Below are positions 28,268 to 37,691 of a DNA stretch of 39,030 nucleotides, one piece after another. The position numbers were made by a program, and so were the translations under genes. Below the pieces are notes generated by a model. It did no database searches. It was not told the DNA's origin and worked only from the letters and a program-made list of their open reading frames with translations. Source of the stretch: a virus; the IMG/VR virus record IMGVR_UViG_3300023220_000143, positions 1 to 39,030 of that record; one strand, given 5' to 3'. The stretch's first letter is position 1. Every line of letters starts with the position of its first letter.

Positions 28268-30403
28268 ATGGAAAACGATTTCACAAACGAGACGACAGAG
28301 AAGGACTCCGAAGCATTACGGAAGGTGCATACGTTGGCCATTAAACGCCATGATACAGCGTTCAGCGTTGGAAGAGACCAAAGAGACCGAGCCATCGAGG
28401 ATACACGGTTCTCTCAGATAGAGGGCGCCCAGTGGGATGATCTAAGCCGCAGTCGTCGCAGGAACCGGCCACGCCTTGAGTTCAACAAGGTTCAATTGAT
28501 GGTCAATAAGGTTGTAGGCGACCAGATGCAGAACCGTATTAGTCCGAAGGTCCGGCCAGCGGGTGGAGAGGCGACAAAGGAAACGGCTGAAACGATGAAT
28601 GGAATCATCCGGAACATCGAGAACCAGTCAAACTTTTCAAATACCCGCAATGCAGCGTTTAAAGAGGCAGCGACGGGCGGGGCGGGGTTCTGGCAGGTAA
28701 TAACCAAGGCTCCAGACGATGACACTCTCGATCAAGAAATCCGAATCAAGTTCATTCCTTCGGGGGTGAGTCGCGTTGCATTCGACCCTTCAGCAGTCGA
28801 ATACGATAAGAGGGATGCTGGATACGCCTTCAATGATGATTGGGTAAGCCTTGAGGATTTCAATGCTCGTTGGCCTGAATTTGCAGCAGACTCGATCTCA
28901 GAGTCAGGATCAGGATTCTTTCGACGTATCAGCAATTGGTTCCGAGCTGACAGGGTTCGTATTTCCGATTACTGGGTAAAAGAGCCAGTCAAGAAGAAGA
29001 TCGTTCAGATGACCAACGGCAAGGTCTATGTAATGGACGATGACTTTGAGAAGGTGAAAGATGAGTTGGCTGAGGCAGGCATAACCATTCAGAAAACGCC
29101 TCAAGGCAATGAGATGATCCAAGAGCGGGATTCTCACAAGGTAGTCCATTACAAGATCAGCGGTGGAGATGTTCTAAGCGGCCCGAATGAATGGGCGGGC
29201 AAGTTCATTCCTATCGTTCCTGATTACGGCTACCAGATGCATATCGGCGAAGATCACCACTACAGAGGCTTGATCCGTTTCGCTAAAGATCCGCAGAGGA
29301 TGCTCAACTTCTCAGTGAGCAGCAATTTAGAGGCAACCGCGCTTGCTCCGAAAGATCCAATATGGATGACCCCGAGACAACAGGAAGGGCATACACAGTC
29401 TCTCAAGGCTATGAATGTCAGCAATGCGCCTGTTCAGTCTTACAACGCAGACCCAGAAGCACCAGGCGCTCCACGTAGAACGGGTGCTCCTGCTGTGAAC
29501 TCAGCGCAGATCACACAGATCCAGATGGCTGACAAGTTCATCCAAGACGCGACAGGGCTCTTCGATGTGTCACTAGGGGATAATCCACGCAACCAAAGCG
29601 GAAAGGCTATCCTAGCACAACAGGCTCAGGGAGACAGCGCAACATTCGAGCTACTTGAGAACCTTTCGATGTCGATTCAGTACACTGGGGAAATCCTAGT
29701 CGATCTGATGCCTAAGATCTACGACACGCAGCGACAGGTTCGAATCGTTCAGGATGACGGAGAGACCGAGATGGTGATGATCAATGAAGAGGTTCTTGAT
29801 GAAGAGACCGGCCAAATGGTTACCCTCAACAACCTGACGCAGGATAAATACGATGTGACGGTCGATGTAGCTCCATCGTTCAAGACTCAGCGAATCGAGG
29901 CAGTAAACGCTCTGACTGAATTGGGAATCAATAACCCAACGATGGCGGCAATGTCTGCTGACTTGATTGCGAAAAGCCTACAGTTCAGCGATTCCGAAGA
30001 ACTAACCAAACGACTTCGCAAGGTGGGAGCGGCTCAAGGATTCATCGATCTAACAAAAGACGAGATCAGGGCCAACCAGGAGCAGGAAGCGGCTCAGGCA
30101 CCACAGCAGCAACAACCTTCTCCACTCGAACAGATGCAGATGAAGCAGCTTGAGCAACAGCTAGAAGAGCAGGCGCTCAAGAACGATAAGCTGGAGCTGG
30201 ATAACACTGCCAAGCAGATCGAGATCGAGAACAGCCAGAAGACACCACTTGAGCAAGCTGCGGAAGAAGAGCAATCAATTGCCGATGTCGAGAACACCGA
30301 AGCTGATACCGATAAGAAGAGATCCGAAACGCTGAAGAACGAGCACGAGGTTCGCCGATCGGTAATTGAGATCCAAACGCCCAACGATAGCCAGAACCTA
30401 TAG
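28268..30403 (+). CDS. Portal protein, P22 gp1-like
   Basis: A 711-residue portal of the P22 class (P22 gp1 is 725). The N-terminal region has the typical RFSQIEGAQWDDLSRSRRRN (about residues 48-67) followed by RPRLEFNKVQLMVNKVVGDQ. The C-terminal ~150 residues are a Gln/Glu-rich helical barrel-like tail (EQMQMKQLEQQLEEQALKND), as in P22 where the C-terminal helices form a barrel inside the head. The portal forms the dodecameric ring for DNA entry and exit. It is placed before scaffold and coat as in P22. Confidence 0.88.
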   Translation: MENDFTNETTEKDSEALRKVHTLAIKRHDTAFSVGRDQRDRAIEDTRFSQIEGAQWDDLSRSRRRNRPRLEFNKVQLMVNKVVGDQMQNRISPKVRPAGGEATKETAETMNGIIRNIENQSNFSNTRNAAFKEAATGGAGFWQVITKAPDDDTLDQEIRIKFIPSGVSRVAFDPSAVEYDKRDAGYAFNDDWVSLEDFNARWPEFAADSISESGSGFFRRISNWFRADRVRISDYWVKEPVKKKIVQMTNGKVYVMDDDFEKVKDELAEAGITIQKTPQGNEMIQERDSHKVVHYKISGGDVLSGPNEWAGKFIPIVPDYGYQMHIGEDHHYRGLIRFAKDPQRMLNFSVSSNLEATALAPKDPIWMTPRQQEGHTQSLKAMNVSNAPVQSYNADPEAPGAPRRTGAPAVNSAQITQIQMADKFIQDATGLFDVSLGDNPRNQSGKAILAQQAQGDSATFELLENLSMSIQYTGEILVDLMPKIYDTQRQVRIVQDDGETEMVMINEEVLDEETGQMVTLNNLTQDKYDVTVDVAPSFKTQRIEAVNALTELGINNPTMAAMSADLIAKSLQFSDSEELTKRLRKVGAAQGFIDLTKDEIRANQEQEAAQAPQQQQPSPLEQMQMKQLEQQLEEQALKNDKLELDNTAKQIEIENSQKTPLEQAAEEEQSIADVENTEADTDKKRSETLKNEHEVRRSVIEIQTPNDSQNL

Positions 30404-30483
30404 ACTTTACAAAACCTACAGTTCTACATTATGTCTAATTGTAGTTTCTAACCATAACAACCAAAACACCGAGAAATCGAGAT

Positions 30484-31377
30484 ATGTCACAAGACACACA
30501 AACAGCCAGTACTGAAGATTCGGCAACTTCGCAAACTCAGGATTCCGCCATTCCTGACCAAAACACAGGTGAGATTCAGGAAAACGTCACTCCATTAACA
30601 GACGATAGAACGCCTCAGGACTCTTCATCACAGCCCGAAGATAACGAGACGGAAAAGCTACGTAAAGCAACTGCTACACTAGCTTTCGAACAGAGGAAAG
30701 CGAAACGCGAGAACCTACGTTTACAGGCGGAAATGGAAGCCCTTAAAAGTAATCCAGCTCCAAGCCAGCAAACGCAGACTCAAACGACCGCAACAGAACC
30801 AGGGCAGAACGGAAGTGATGCGGTCAATCTTGATGATGCCATGTACGATCCTGAGAAACTTCGCAGCTACATCAGCGGCGAGATTCAAAAAGGGGTAAAA
30901 GCAGGCATTGACGATGATAGGACGCAGAAGGAGCAGCAAAGCGCAGATCAGAAAGCAAAGGATAAGCATAACAACTTTTTCGATGCCTCAGACCGTCTTG
31001 CCGTTGAGGACCCAGAATACGGAAAGTTAGTTGACGCTAACGCCGATATCCTGATGTCCAACACCCTCCAGAGCGAATTGAAGGAATCAGATAAAGGCGC
31101 ACAGGTTCACCGGCATTTATTGCAGAACCCAGAGCTGATATCCCAAATCAATAGCATGGACCCTCGTTCAGCCATTCGTGAAGTTGCGAAAATCGAAGCA
31201 TCGTTTTCAGACAATAATTCAGGGCAGCAACCGAAACCAAACATAACGAACGCCCCTCCTGTGATCGATCAGTCGAACGCTGGAAGTGGTCCGGTTGAGT
31301 CATCGGCTAACGCCAGTGGCATGCAATCGTACTACGCTCAACGCATGGCCGAGAAGAAAGCGGCAGCGGGGCGTTAA
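30484..31377 (+). CDS. Scaffolding protein, P22 gp8-like position
   Basis: A 297-residue acidic, Gln/Asp/Ser-rich protein (P22 gp8 is 303). The N-terminal third is disordered-looking, a coiled-coil-like stretch lies at about residues 55-95 (EKLRKATATLAFEQRKAKRE), and the C-terminus ends in a basic helix (MQSYYAQRMAEKKAAAGR). This fits scaffolds, whose basic C-terminal helix-turn-helix binds coat. It lies between portal and coat. The start context GAGATATG lacks a Shine-Dalgarno sequence. There are 80 bases of AT-rich sequence upstream with a possible CTACA/TGTAG hairpin. Confidence 0.78.
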   Translation: MSQDTQTASTEDSATSQTQDSAIPDQNTGEIQENVTPLTDDRTPQDSSSQPEDNETEKLRKATATLAFEQRKAKRENLRLQAEMEALKSNPAPSQQTQTQTTATEPGQNGSDAVNLDDAMYDPEKLRSYISGEIQKGVKAGIDDDRTQKEQQSADQKAKDKHNNFFDASDRLAVEDPEYGKLVDANADILMSNTLQSELKESDKGAQVHRHLLQNPELISQINSMDPRSAIREVAKIEASFSDNNSGQQPKPNITNAPPVIDQSNAGSGPVESSANASGMQSYYAQRMAEKKAAAGR

Positions 31378-31386
31378 TAAGTAATA

Positions 31387-32613
31387 ATGGCAACTAATAC
31401 ACTACTTAATCCTTCGATCATCACCCGCGAGGCGTTGGTTGAACTTAAAAATGCGATGGTTCTGCTTGATAAAGTAGACCGTCAACTCGATTCCGAGTTC
31501 ACTAACAAGATTGGCGATACTATAAATGTTCGTCGTCGTGTTCGCTATCTGTCTGGTACAGGTGCGGATATCACATCAACGATCCGTGATACGATTGAAG
31601 GCAACATTCCTGTTGTTCTCGATACTCGCAAGCACGTAGCAATCAGTTTTTCAGCTCAGGAGCTTACTCTTGATATTGAAGAGTTCTCGAAACGCTACAT
31701 TCGCCCAGCGATGATCGAACTCGTTCAGCAAGTCGAAGATGCGATTGCCGATGAGTACAAGAATATCTTCTTCTTCACTGGCACGCCTGGAACTAATCCA
31801 ACGACTCTTCTCGATGTGGCTGCTGCTGCGACTGTCCTAGACAACGCTGCTGCTCCTTTCGATGGTCGTTCAGGTTTCTACACTCCAGCGGCATCGTATG
31901 CGCTTGCAGACGGTCTTAAGGCTGTATTCCCAACTCAGATCGCTACTCGTGCAATCGAGCAAGCATCGATCGGGATGTATGTCGGTATCGACGTTCTCAA
32001 GTGTCAGTCCTTGAAGGTTCACACTGTTGGACCTCTCGGCGGAACTCCTTTGGTTGATGGCGGCGCACAGAGCGTTACCTACACCAGCGTTAAGGATACG
32101 TATCAACAAACTCTAAATATCAAGGGATGGACTGCTGCGGCAGCTTCTCGCTTGCTTGCTGGAGACGTGTTCACAATCGCCGATGTGTTCCAAGTGAACC
32201 CTCGTACTCGTGAAACAGTTGGAGAGCTTCAGACGTTCACAGTTATCTCTGATTCCAGCTCTGATAGTTCCGGAGATTCCGCAACGATCATCAGCCCGCC
32301 AATCATCGTTACCGGTCCTTACCAGACCGTTGACTCTATTCCGGCTGATGGAGCGGCTATCGTCATCAAGACTGGTGCGGCTGGCGCTCAGCATCCTCAA
32401 AACCTCATCTTCCTGGAGAACGCGATCACGGTTGCATTCGCTCAGTTGGAGACGTTGGCAAATGGCCAGGGTGGGCGCGAATCTATGGATAACGTTTCAG
32501 TACGTGTTCAGACTGATTCCGATATCAACACTGATACCAACACCTATCGCTTCGATATCTTGTTTGGAGTGAAGACCCAGAATCCTTACCTTGCGGTCCG
32601 GACAACTGGTTAG
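31387..32613 (+). CDS. Major capsid protein, P22 coat (gp5) family
   Basis: A 408-residue coat protein (P22 gp5 is 430). The N-terminus ANTLLNPSIITREALVELKN, then VDRQLDSEF and KIGDTINVRRRVRY, matches the P22-coat-like family. Later stretches (TRKHVAISFSAQELTLDIEEF, and the region around AVTFAQLETLAN near the C-terminus) fit the HK97-type fold. It would form the icosahedral shell with the scaffold encoded upstream. A hairpin terminator follows, which would raise coat transcript relative to downstream genes. Confidence 0.88.
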   Translation: MATNTLLNPSIITREALVELKNAMVLLDKVDRQLDSEFTNKIGDTINVRRRVRYLSGTGADITSTIRDTIEGNIPVVLDTRKHVAISFSAQELTLDIEEFSKRYIRPAMIELVQQVEDAIADEYKNIFFFTGTPGTNPTTLLDVAAAATVLDNAAAPFDGRSGFYTPAASYALADGLKAVFPTQIATRAIEQASIGMYVGIDVLKCQSLKVHTVGPLGGTPLVDGGAQSVTYTSVKDTYQQTLNIKGWTAAAASRLLAGDVFTIADVFQVNPRTRETVGELQTFTVISDSSSDSSGDSATIISPPIIVTGPYQTVDSIPADGAAIVIKTGAAGAQHPQNLIFLENAITVAFAQLETLANGQGGRESMDNVSVRVQTDSDINTDTNTYRFDILFGVKTQNPYLAVRTTG

Positions 32614-32628
32614 TAAGTAAACAATCAC

Positions 32629-32661
32629 GGAGAGGGGCTTAACGGTCCCTCTCCACATCAC
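32629..32661 (+). terminator. Hairpin after the coat gene, possible partial terminator
   Basis: GGAGAGGG (32629-32636) pairs with CCCTCTCC (32647-32654) around a 10-base loop, followed by ACATCACTTTT. The U-tract is short and offset, so termination is probably partial. It would reduce readthrough from the coat gene into the tail genes. Confidence 0.6.
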
Positions 32662-32665
32662 TTTT

Positions 32666-33001
32666 ATGAGTATTCCCGCATCACCAACACCAATTCGACT
32701 TAAAGACGCTCTCCTTTCGGGGAACCGAGACACTCGCCATTGCGTGTACCGTTGCGTAGATGGCGATCTTTCATGCCAGTCATTGCCAGCGATTCAAGCG
32801 GCAGAGCTACTAGAGAGCGGGGTTTACTTTCAATGTCCGACTAAGGCGGTCGATGCCTACAAAGCGATTCTTGAGGGAATCATAGATGGTACTTTTGGAG
32901 AAAAACCAGAACTTGAGCTAGATCCCGAGCCGAGCGTAGACAAGCGTTCCAAGGAGTATAGGGAATGGAAAGAACGCAACCAGAAGGAGGATTCTGAATA
33001 A
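32666..33001 (+). CDS. Hypothetical protein, paralogue of the next gene (111 residues)
   Basis: Residues ~25-60 (CVYRCVDGDLSCQSLPAIQA, then ELLESGVYFQCPTKA) align with the N-terminus of the next protein (IIYKCVEGQVKDRIVTAIDA, then ELALEGWSLSPAKA). Both share the order Y-(R/K)-CV-(D/E)-G, I-x-AAEL and a final P/A-KA. The C-terminal ~35 residues are charged. It sits between coat and gp4-like genes, where head-completion proteins are found. Confidence 0.55.
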   Translation: MSIPASPTPIRLKDALLSGNRDTRHCVYRCVDGDLSCQSLPAIQAAELLESGVYFQCPTKAVDAYKAILEGIIDGTFGEKPELELDPEPSVDKRSKEYREWKERNQKEDSE

Positions 33002-33390
33002 TGTTTGGATTTGCAGATAGACTAGGATTTCGAGCGATCATCTACAAATGCGTAGAAGGTCAGGTTAAGGATCGCATTGTAACGGCCATCGACGCAGCAG
33101 AGCTTGCCCTTGAGGGTTGGAGCTTATCACCGGCCAAAGCTCATCCAGAGGAAGCGATGCGCGACAATTCGGAATACGTCCAGCAGTGCGACATGATCAA
33201 TACCGATCGGATGCGAATGATTAACCTGCCGATGATCTCCGAAAAGGAAGCACTGAAGGAAACGGCTGAACGCTGGCTAGGGCTCAAGCTCAATCCGAAG
33301 CATAATTTACGCAGCATGAAGCAACGCATGGTGACAACGGCTAAATCAATGGGAGTTTGGGAGGGTGAAAATGTCGGTATCTGCGAATGA
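33001..33390 (+). CDS. Hypothetical protein, paralogue of the previous gene (129 residues)
   Basis: It shares an N-terminal ~40-residue motif with the preceding gene (see there), followed by a helical C-terminal region with basic stretches (ERWLGLKLNPKHNLRSMKQR). The TAATG overlap at 33001 links the two in translation. Its last 20 bases overlap the gp4-like gene. The role is unknown; a place in the neck or head completion is likely from context. Confidence 0.55.
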   Translation: MFGFADRLGFRAIIYKCVEGQVKDRIVTAIDAAELALEGWSLSPAKAHPEEAMRDNSEYVQQCDMINTDRMRMINLPMISEKEALKETAERWLGLKLNPKHNLRSMKQRMVTTAKSMGVWEGENVGICE

Positions 33391-33886
33391 CATAATCAAG
33401 CCAGCGCTGAGTAAGATCGGCGTTCGCAATTCCGAGGTCGCTTTGACTGCCAATCAGATCACAGATGCGATTGCCGAGCTTAACGACATGATGACTCAAT
33501 GGGATTCAACGAGTCTCCCGCTTGGTTACACGCTAGTTAGCAAAGGCACCGACCTTATCACAACGCCGGATTGGTCTCATGGAGCGATGAAGAGCAATCT
33601 ATCGGCTAGGCTTGCTCCTGAGTACGGCAAAGAGATCAGCCCAACGCTAGGGGATCAGATCCTATCCGACTTCAACGCTCTACTACTGCGGATAGTGGAA
33701 GCTCCGGAAGTATTCTTCCCTGACACCCTTCCATTGGGCAGCGGTAATCAGAGAAACGAATCACGCAATCAGAACAACTTTTACAACGACGACAACCATG
33801 ACGACATCCTCACTGCAAACGGCGACAATCTGCTAGATGGTGAAGGCGAGCGACTAGAACGGGACCTAACAGAAGAAAATGGCTAA
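33371..33886 (+). CDS. Tail accessory factor, P22 gp4-like
   Basis: A 171-residue protein (P22 gp4 is 166) with the family start ANDIIKPALSKIGVRNSEVA (residues 4-23). This is followed by LTANQITDAIAELNDMMTQWDS and a region around LAPEYGKEISPTLGDQILSDF. P22 gp4 is the first protein to bind below the portal and stabilises the filled head; it also has been reported to have peptidoglycan hydrolase activity. The ATG at 33371 follows GGGAGGG at 7 bases; a GTG two codons upstream is less likely. The Asn/Asp-rich C-terminus is variable. Confidence 0.85.
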   Translation: MSVSANDIIKPALSKIGVRNSEVALTANQITDAIAELNDMMTQWDSTSLPLGYTLVSKGTDLITTPDWSHGAMKSNLSARLAPEYGKEISPTLGDQILSDFNALLLRIVEAPEVFFPDTLPLGSGNQRNESRNQNNFYNDDNHDDILTANGDNLLDGEGERLERDLTEENG

Positions 33887-34334
33887 GAAAGAACCAAATC
33901 TAATAAGGGTATCATCCCTACAAGCTACCGACTTTGTAAGGGTAGTAACCGAGAACGGAAGCTCAAGCCGGTTGGTTACAGTTACCAATCTAGCATCTGC
34001 TCTCGATTCGCTTATCACAGTAGCGGATAATCAGAACAATGTACGGCAGGTCGGAGTAAGCACTTCGATGGCTTCAACCGATGAAGTCTTGATTGTCGAT
34101 TGTTCGGGCGCTGATCGATCGGTACTAATGATGGAATCAAGCGACGTTTACGACGCAACCAATGACATCGGGCAGGCATTCTTTATAAAGATGATCAACC
34201 CTGGATCGAATAAGCTCACGATTAATCGGAGTGGATCGGACACAATCGACGGTGAAACGAGCGTTGATCTTTTCGGGCCTGATTTTCTCAAGGTCCACAT
34301 TCAGTCAACAGGGTCCGGTTGGGTCTTCATTTGA
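33879..34334 (+). CDS. Virion protein with fibre-anchor-like N-terminus (151 residues)
   Basis: The N-terminus (IRVSSLQATDFVRVVTENGS followed by SRLVTVTNLASAL) resembles that of the fibre-type gene at 26018. The rest is a strand-rich domain (DEVLIVDCSGADRSVLMMES, NPGSNKLTINRSGSDTIDG, VHIQSTGSGWVFI) similar to C-terminal caps of phage fibres. It lies between the gp4-like and gp10-like genes, a place with no counterpart in P22, so it is probably an added neck or head fibre. Confidence 0.55.
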   Translation: MAKKEPNLIRVSSLQATDFVRVVTENGSSSRLVTVTNLASALDSLITVADNQNNVRQVGVSTSMASTDEVLIVDCSGADRSVLMMESSDVYDATNDIGQAFFIKMINPGSNKLTINRSGSDTIDGETSVDLFGPDFLKVHIQSTGSGWVFI

Positions 34335-34344
34335 TACTTATTAA

Positions 34345-35802
34345 ATGCCAAAGATCACCCTTCCAGTTGGTATAGGATTCTACCAAAGCTCTTCTCTGCC
34401 TTTAGCGGCTCAGGAGTGCGTCGGCTACTATCCGCAAACTCCGCAGACCCAAGGGGCTCTGTCTTCGAGCGCGTTATTCTATACGCCTGGTATTGAGCAG
34501 AAAGCCATTGCGGGAGACGGTCCAGGCAGAGGGTTTAATATCTTTGGCGGTGATTTGTACGTCGTTTCAGGCGGTGGGTTCTTCAAGATAGATTCGTCAT
34601 TCACAGTTACGAGTCTTGGCAGCATTAGCGGCACTCCCGCAAGATGCTCGCTTACAAACAACGGGACGACGATAGCGATTCAAGTCCCTGGAGGGGATGG
34701 GTATTTCTATGACACGACGAACGGGCTCCAACTTATCACGGACGCAACGTATCAAAGCTTCCAAGCGCAGGAAGGAGGAGTACAGGCGGTTACTAGCAAG
34801 GATGGCTTCTTCATCTACACGACCCAGTTCGAATTCTTCCTTTCGTCGTTGGTCACGGAAAATGGAGGGCGTAACTTCAACGGGCTTCAGTTTGGCACTG
34901 CTGAAATTAAGCCTGACCCGAATGTCCGTCCAGCGAACATCAAGAATGAGCTGCATATTCTCGGGACTGATACGATCGAGCTTTTCCAGAATACGGGCAG
35001 CAGCGGCCAGCCTTTCCAGAGGATTCAAAACGCGACGTTAGACAAAGGACTCGTTGGCCGGTTCGCATTCATCGAGCATGATAACAGTTATGTGTTCATG
35101 GGCGGCGGCATAGGTGAAGGGGTAAGCGTTTGGCGCGGTGGTCCCGGGGCAGCTCAGAAGATCAGCACTTCAGCGATTGATCTGCTCTTTAGCGAAAGCA
35201 CACCGGCAGAGCTGGAAGATGCGTTTGCGTTCTCGTACAATGAGGAGGGCGCGTTCTTCGTTGGATTCACATTCGACAACAAAACCATAGTCTATGACTC
35301 GACAGCTTCAGCAATTCAAGGGCGTCCTGTTTGGCATCGACGCGCGACCGGAGCAGATAACAGATGGAGAGTGAACGACGTTGCGGACATATTCGGTGTG
35401 AATATCGTTACCGACAACGTAGACGGGCGAATCGGTTTAATGTCTCGCGACTTTGTAACGGAGTACGGGGAAACGGTAAAACGCCAATTTTCAGGAGCTT
35501 TCTTCGCCAATCAAGGCAATCCAGTATTCGTCAATCAGCTTGAAATCAGGAATGAAACCGGAGTGGGTAACACTGCATCACCTGATCCACAGCAGCAGCT
35601 TGAATTGTCTATCGATGGCGGAAATACCTTCCACGACCTAGGAACCAAAGCTCTAGGTGAGGAGAACGACTTCGAGAAGCGTCAAATATGGCCGAGGCAG
35701 GGACAAACCCGATATCAGTTAATTCATCGGGTGACTGTAGAAGAGCCCGTAAGGTCGAATATCCTCCAAATGGTGGCAGATATTGAAGGAGGCCGAGGAT
35801 GA
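34345..35802 (+). CDS. Tail accessory factor, P22 gp10-like
   Basis: A 485-residue protein (P22 gp10 is 472) with the family N-terminus LPVGIGFYQSSSLPLAAQEC (about residues 5-24), then VGYYPQTPQTQG and LFYTPGIEQ, and a strand-rich blade-like body (GGDLYVVSGGGFF, GNPVFVNQLEIR, LELSIDGGNTFHDLG). P22 gp10 closes the tail hub between gp4 and the gp26 needle. The place after the gp4-like gene supports this. The stop overlaps the next start by 4 bases. Confidence 0.88.
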   Translation: MPKITLPVGIGFYQSSSLPLAAQECVGYYPQTPQTQGALSSSALFYTPGIEQKAIAGDGPGRGFNIFGGDLYVVSGGGFFKIDSSFTVTSLGSISGTPARCSLTNNGTTIAIQVPGGDGYFYDTTNGLQLITDATYQSFQAQEGGVQAVTSKDGFFIYTTQFEFFLSSLVTENGGRNFNGLQFGTAEIKPDPNVRPANIKNELHILGTDTIELFQNTGSSGQPFQRIQNATLDKGLVGRFAFIEHDNSYVFMGGGIGEGVSVWRGGPGAAQKISTSAIDLLFSESTPAELEDAFAFSYNEEGAFFVGFTFDNKTIVYDSTASAIQGRPVWHRRATGADNRWRVNDVADIFGVNIVTDNVDGRIGLMSRDFVTEYGETVKRQFSGAFFANQGNPVFVNQLEIRNETGVGNTASPDPQQQLELSIDGGNTFHDLGTKALGEENDFEKRQIWPRQGQTRYQLIHRVTVEEPVRSNILQMVADIEGGRG

Positions 35803-36386
35803 GCACATTAAAAGCATTCCAGCCAAACAGAGACGTTCCTCTGCTCAATCCAAACGGCACACTAAACGCCAAATGGGATACATATTTCGATCTGCTGAGA
35901 TCCAACTCCAATGAGGACGGTGGACTCGTTCAGGAGGCAATTGACGCGATTTACGGCGTTCTGGTTCCTGCTGTGAGCAGCCTACAGGCTCAGATCGTAG
36001 CACTTGGGCCTAGAACCATCCAATTCAAGAGCGCTGACTATACGCTCATTGCCAGCGATTCCGGAGTGGTTTCAACGGGTAAGGCTGAATACGTTTTGCC
36101 AGATGCTAGGATCAGTTCCGATCTGAATTACTTCATCGAATCGGCAGGCATCACAACCCAGTCATCAATAATCACAGAATCGGGGCAAACAATAGCAGGC
36201 GGTGACGCTGTTCTGATTCCAGGCGATAAACACTTCCAAGTCGCGAACGTAAAATCCAACGGTATGAACTTTACGCTTCTATCAGACCGGAACGGCAACG
36301 CTGTAGTTGTTGGAGAGTTCTGGGTAACGGACACCGGCTCTCAGATCGTAACCGATACCGGAGAAAAACTAGTTTTCATTTCATAA
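35799..36386 (+). CDS. Tail protein in the P22 gp26 (needle) position (195 residues)
   Basis: The N-terminal ~80 residues form a head-binding-like segment (AFQPNRDVPLLNPNGTLNAK, then WDTYFDLL) with a short helical stretch (QEAIDAIYGVLVPAVSSLQAQIVAL). The C-terminal ~110 residues are a beta domain with ending VTDTGSQIVTDTGEKLVFIS, typical of phage tip domains. P22 gp26 is 233 residues with a long coiled coil, which is short or missing here. It could be a needle or a neck fibre; synteny favours the needle position. Confidence 0.5.
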   Translation: MSTLKAFQPNRDVPLLNPNGTLNAKWDTYFDLLRSNSNEDGGLVQEAIDAIYGVLVPAVSSLQAQIVALGPRTIQFKSADYTLIASDSGVVSTGKAEYVLPDARISSDLNYFIESAGITTQSSIITESGQTIAGGDAVLIPGDKHFQVANVKSNGMNFTLLSDRNGNAVVVGEFWVTDTGSQIVTDTGEKLVFIS

Positions 36387-36390
36387 CATC

Positions 36391-37650
36391 ATGGCCGAAA
36401 GAATCACAGATCTAGATTTAAACAGTTCGCCCAATCCGCTAACGTCGATGGTAGCAATCGATGGTGCGACGACTGAGCGCACTCCGATGAGTCAATTCAT
36501 TGGAACGAACGCCAGGATAATTAATTCTATGGCTGATTTCCCAACCCCATCGGGTGGAGTGATCACATTGGCTACGAATACGACCTATATCATAGGAAAT
36601 AACCTAACGACCTCTGATCGGTTCGTTGGAGCGCTAGGATCGGAGCTTGCCGGTTTCGGCGAGGGAGCTTCAAGCATAACCTACACCGGAGCGGGGGTGT
36701 TTATGACCACTACTGATATCGATTTCGAGTTCAGGCAATTCAAGATCGATCTATCCAACACCGGAACCCTTCTATCATCGACCAGCGCATCAGGAATCAA
36801 TTTCGTGGTGATTCAGGATATGATGATTTTCAACTCCGCGAAGCTTGGAACGCTTACCGACACTTCACTTTCAATTACTAATTCAAACATTCAGTTCTTT
36901 GCGGATGGATGGACCATCGCTGGCACTTTGATTTTCTTCCAGAACTTCCTTGTGGGTTATCTGGACAACATAGGAACCGCAACTGCCATCGATCTAGGCA
37001 CATCAGTAATCAGCAATTTCATAATGCGAGACACTGCTGTTAGGGGAGCGGGAACCGGAATATCTGGCGCAACGGCAAGCGCCAACATAGCAACGGGCAT
37101 CATTGCGGATATGACCTCTGTTGAGTTCAGCGTACCTACTCCATTGTCAGGGGTGGCAAGAGATGACATCAGGTGGTCGTTCAGATCTTGTAAGGGGATT
37201 CTTAACTCGCTGAGAATCGCTGAGATCGATCTAACAGTAACGGAGACTGTGACCATAACAAGCTCGGGCGTTTTTGTGCAAATCAATGGCACCAACTGGT
37301 CTGAGGAGATCGCAGAAAGCTTCACCACAACAACAGGAGGAGAGATAACCTATATCGGAGAGATAGATCGTAGAATGAAAATTCAGATTGTCGCATCTAT
37401 CGAAAAGGTAGGAGGCGGATCTGATCAGCTTGAAATGCGAGTGGGGGTAGATACTGGTTCAGGATATACAACACCTGCCAGGACAAGGAGCATAACCGAA
37501 AACACAACCCCAACAACCGTAATCTCTCAGGGTTCTTTTACGATATCCGAAGGGGATAAAATAGCTCCATTTGTCGCCAATAACGATGGTACGTCAAACA
37601 TCGACGTAGTAGTATCGAGCTTTATTGTAGAGCAAGCGGCAATCAATTAG
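36391..37650 (+). CDS. Fibre or head-decoration protein with beta-helix and C-terminal beta domain (419 residues)
   Basis: The N-terminus (ITDLDLNSSPNPLTSMVAID) resembles virion anchors. Residues ~50-270 look like a small beta-helix (NTTYIIGNNLTTSDRFVGAL, then SSITYTGAGVFMTTTDIDFE). The last ~140 residues are a separate strand-rich domain resembling C1q/TNF-like fibre ends (FVQINGTNWSEEIAESFTTT, then TTVISQGSFTISEGDKIAPF). It is not part of the P22 order and is probably an added receptor-binding protein. Confidence 0.6.
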   Translation: MAERITDLDLNSSPNPLTSMVAIDGATTERTPMSQFIGTNARIINSMADFPTPSGGVITLATNTTYIIGNNLTTSDRFVGALGSELAGFGEGASSITYTGAGVFMTTTDIDFEFRQFKIDLSNTGTLLSSTSASGINFVVIQDMMIFNSAKLGTLTDTSLSITNSNIQFFADGWTIAGTLIFFQNFLVGYLDNIGTATAIDLGTSVISNFIMRDTAVRGAGTGISGATASANIATGIIADMTSVEFSVPTPLSGVARDDIRWSFRSCKGILNSLRIAEIDLTVTETVTITSSGVFVQINGTNWSEEIAESFTTTTGGEITYIGEIDRRMKIQIVASIEKVGGGSDQLEMRVGVDTGSGYTTPARTRSITENTTPTTVISQGSFTISEGDKIAPFVANNDGTSNIDVVVSSFIVEQAAIN

Positions 37651-37691
37651 CATTGAAAACTCCTTAACAGTTAAGTAAGACACAATAACCC

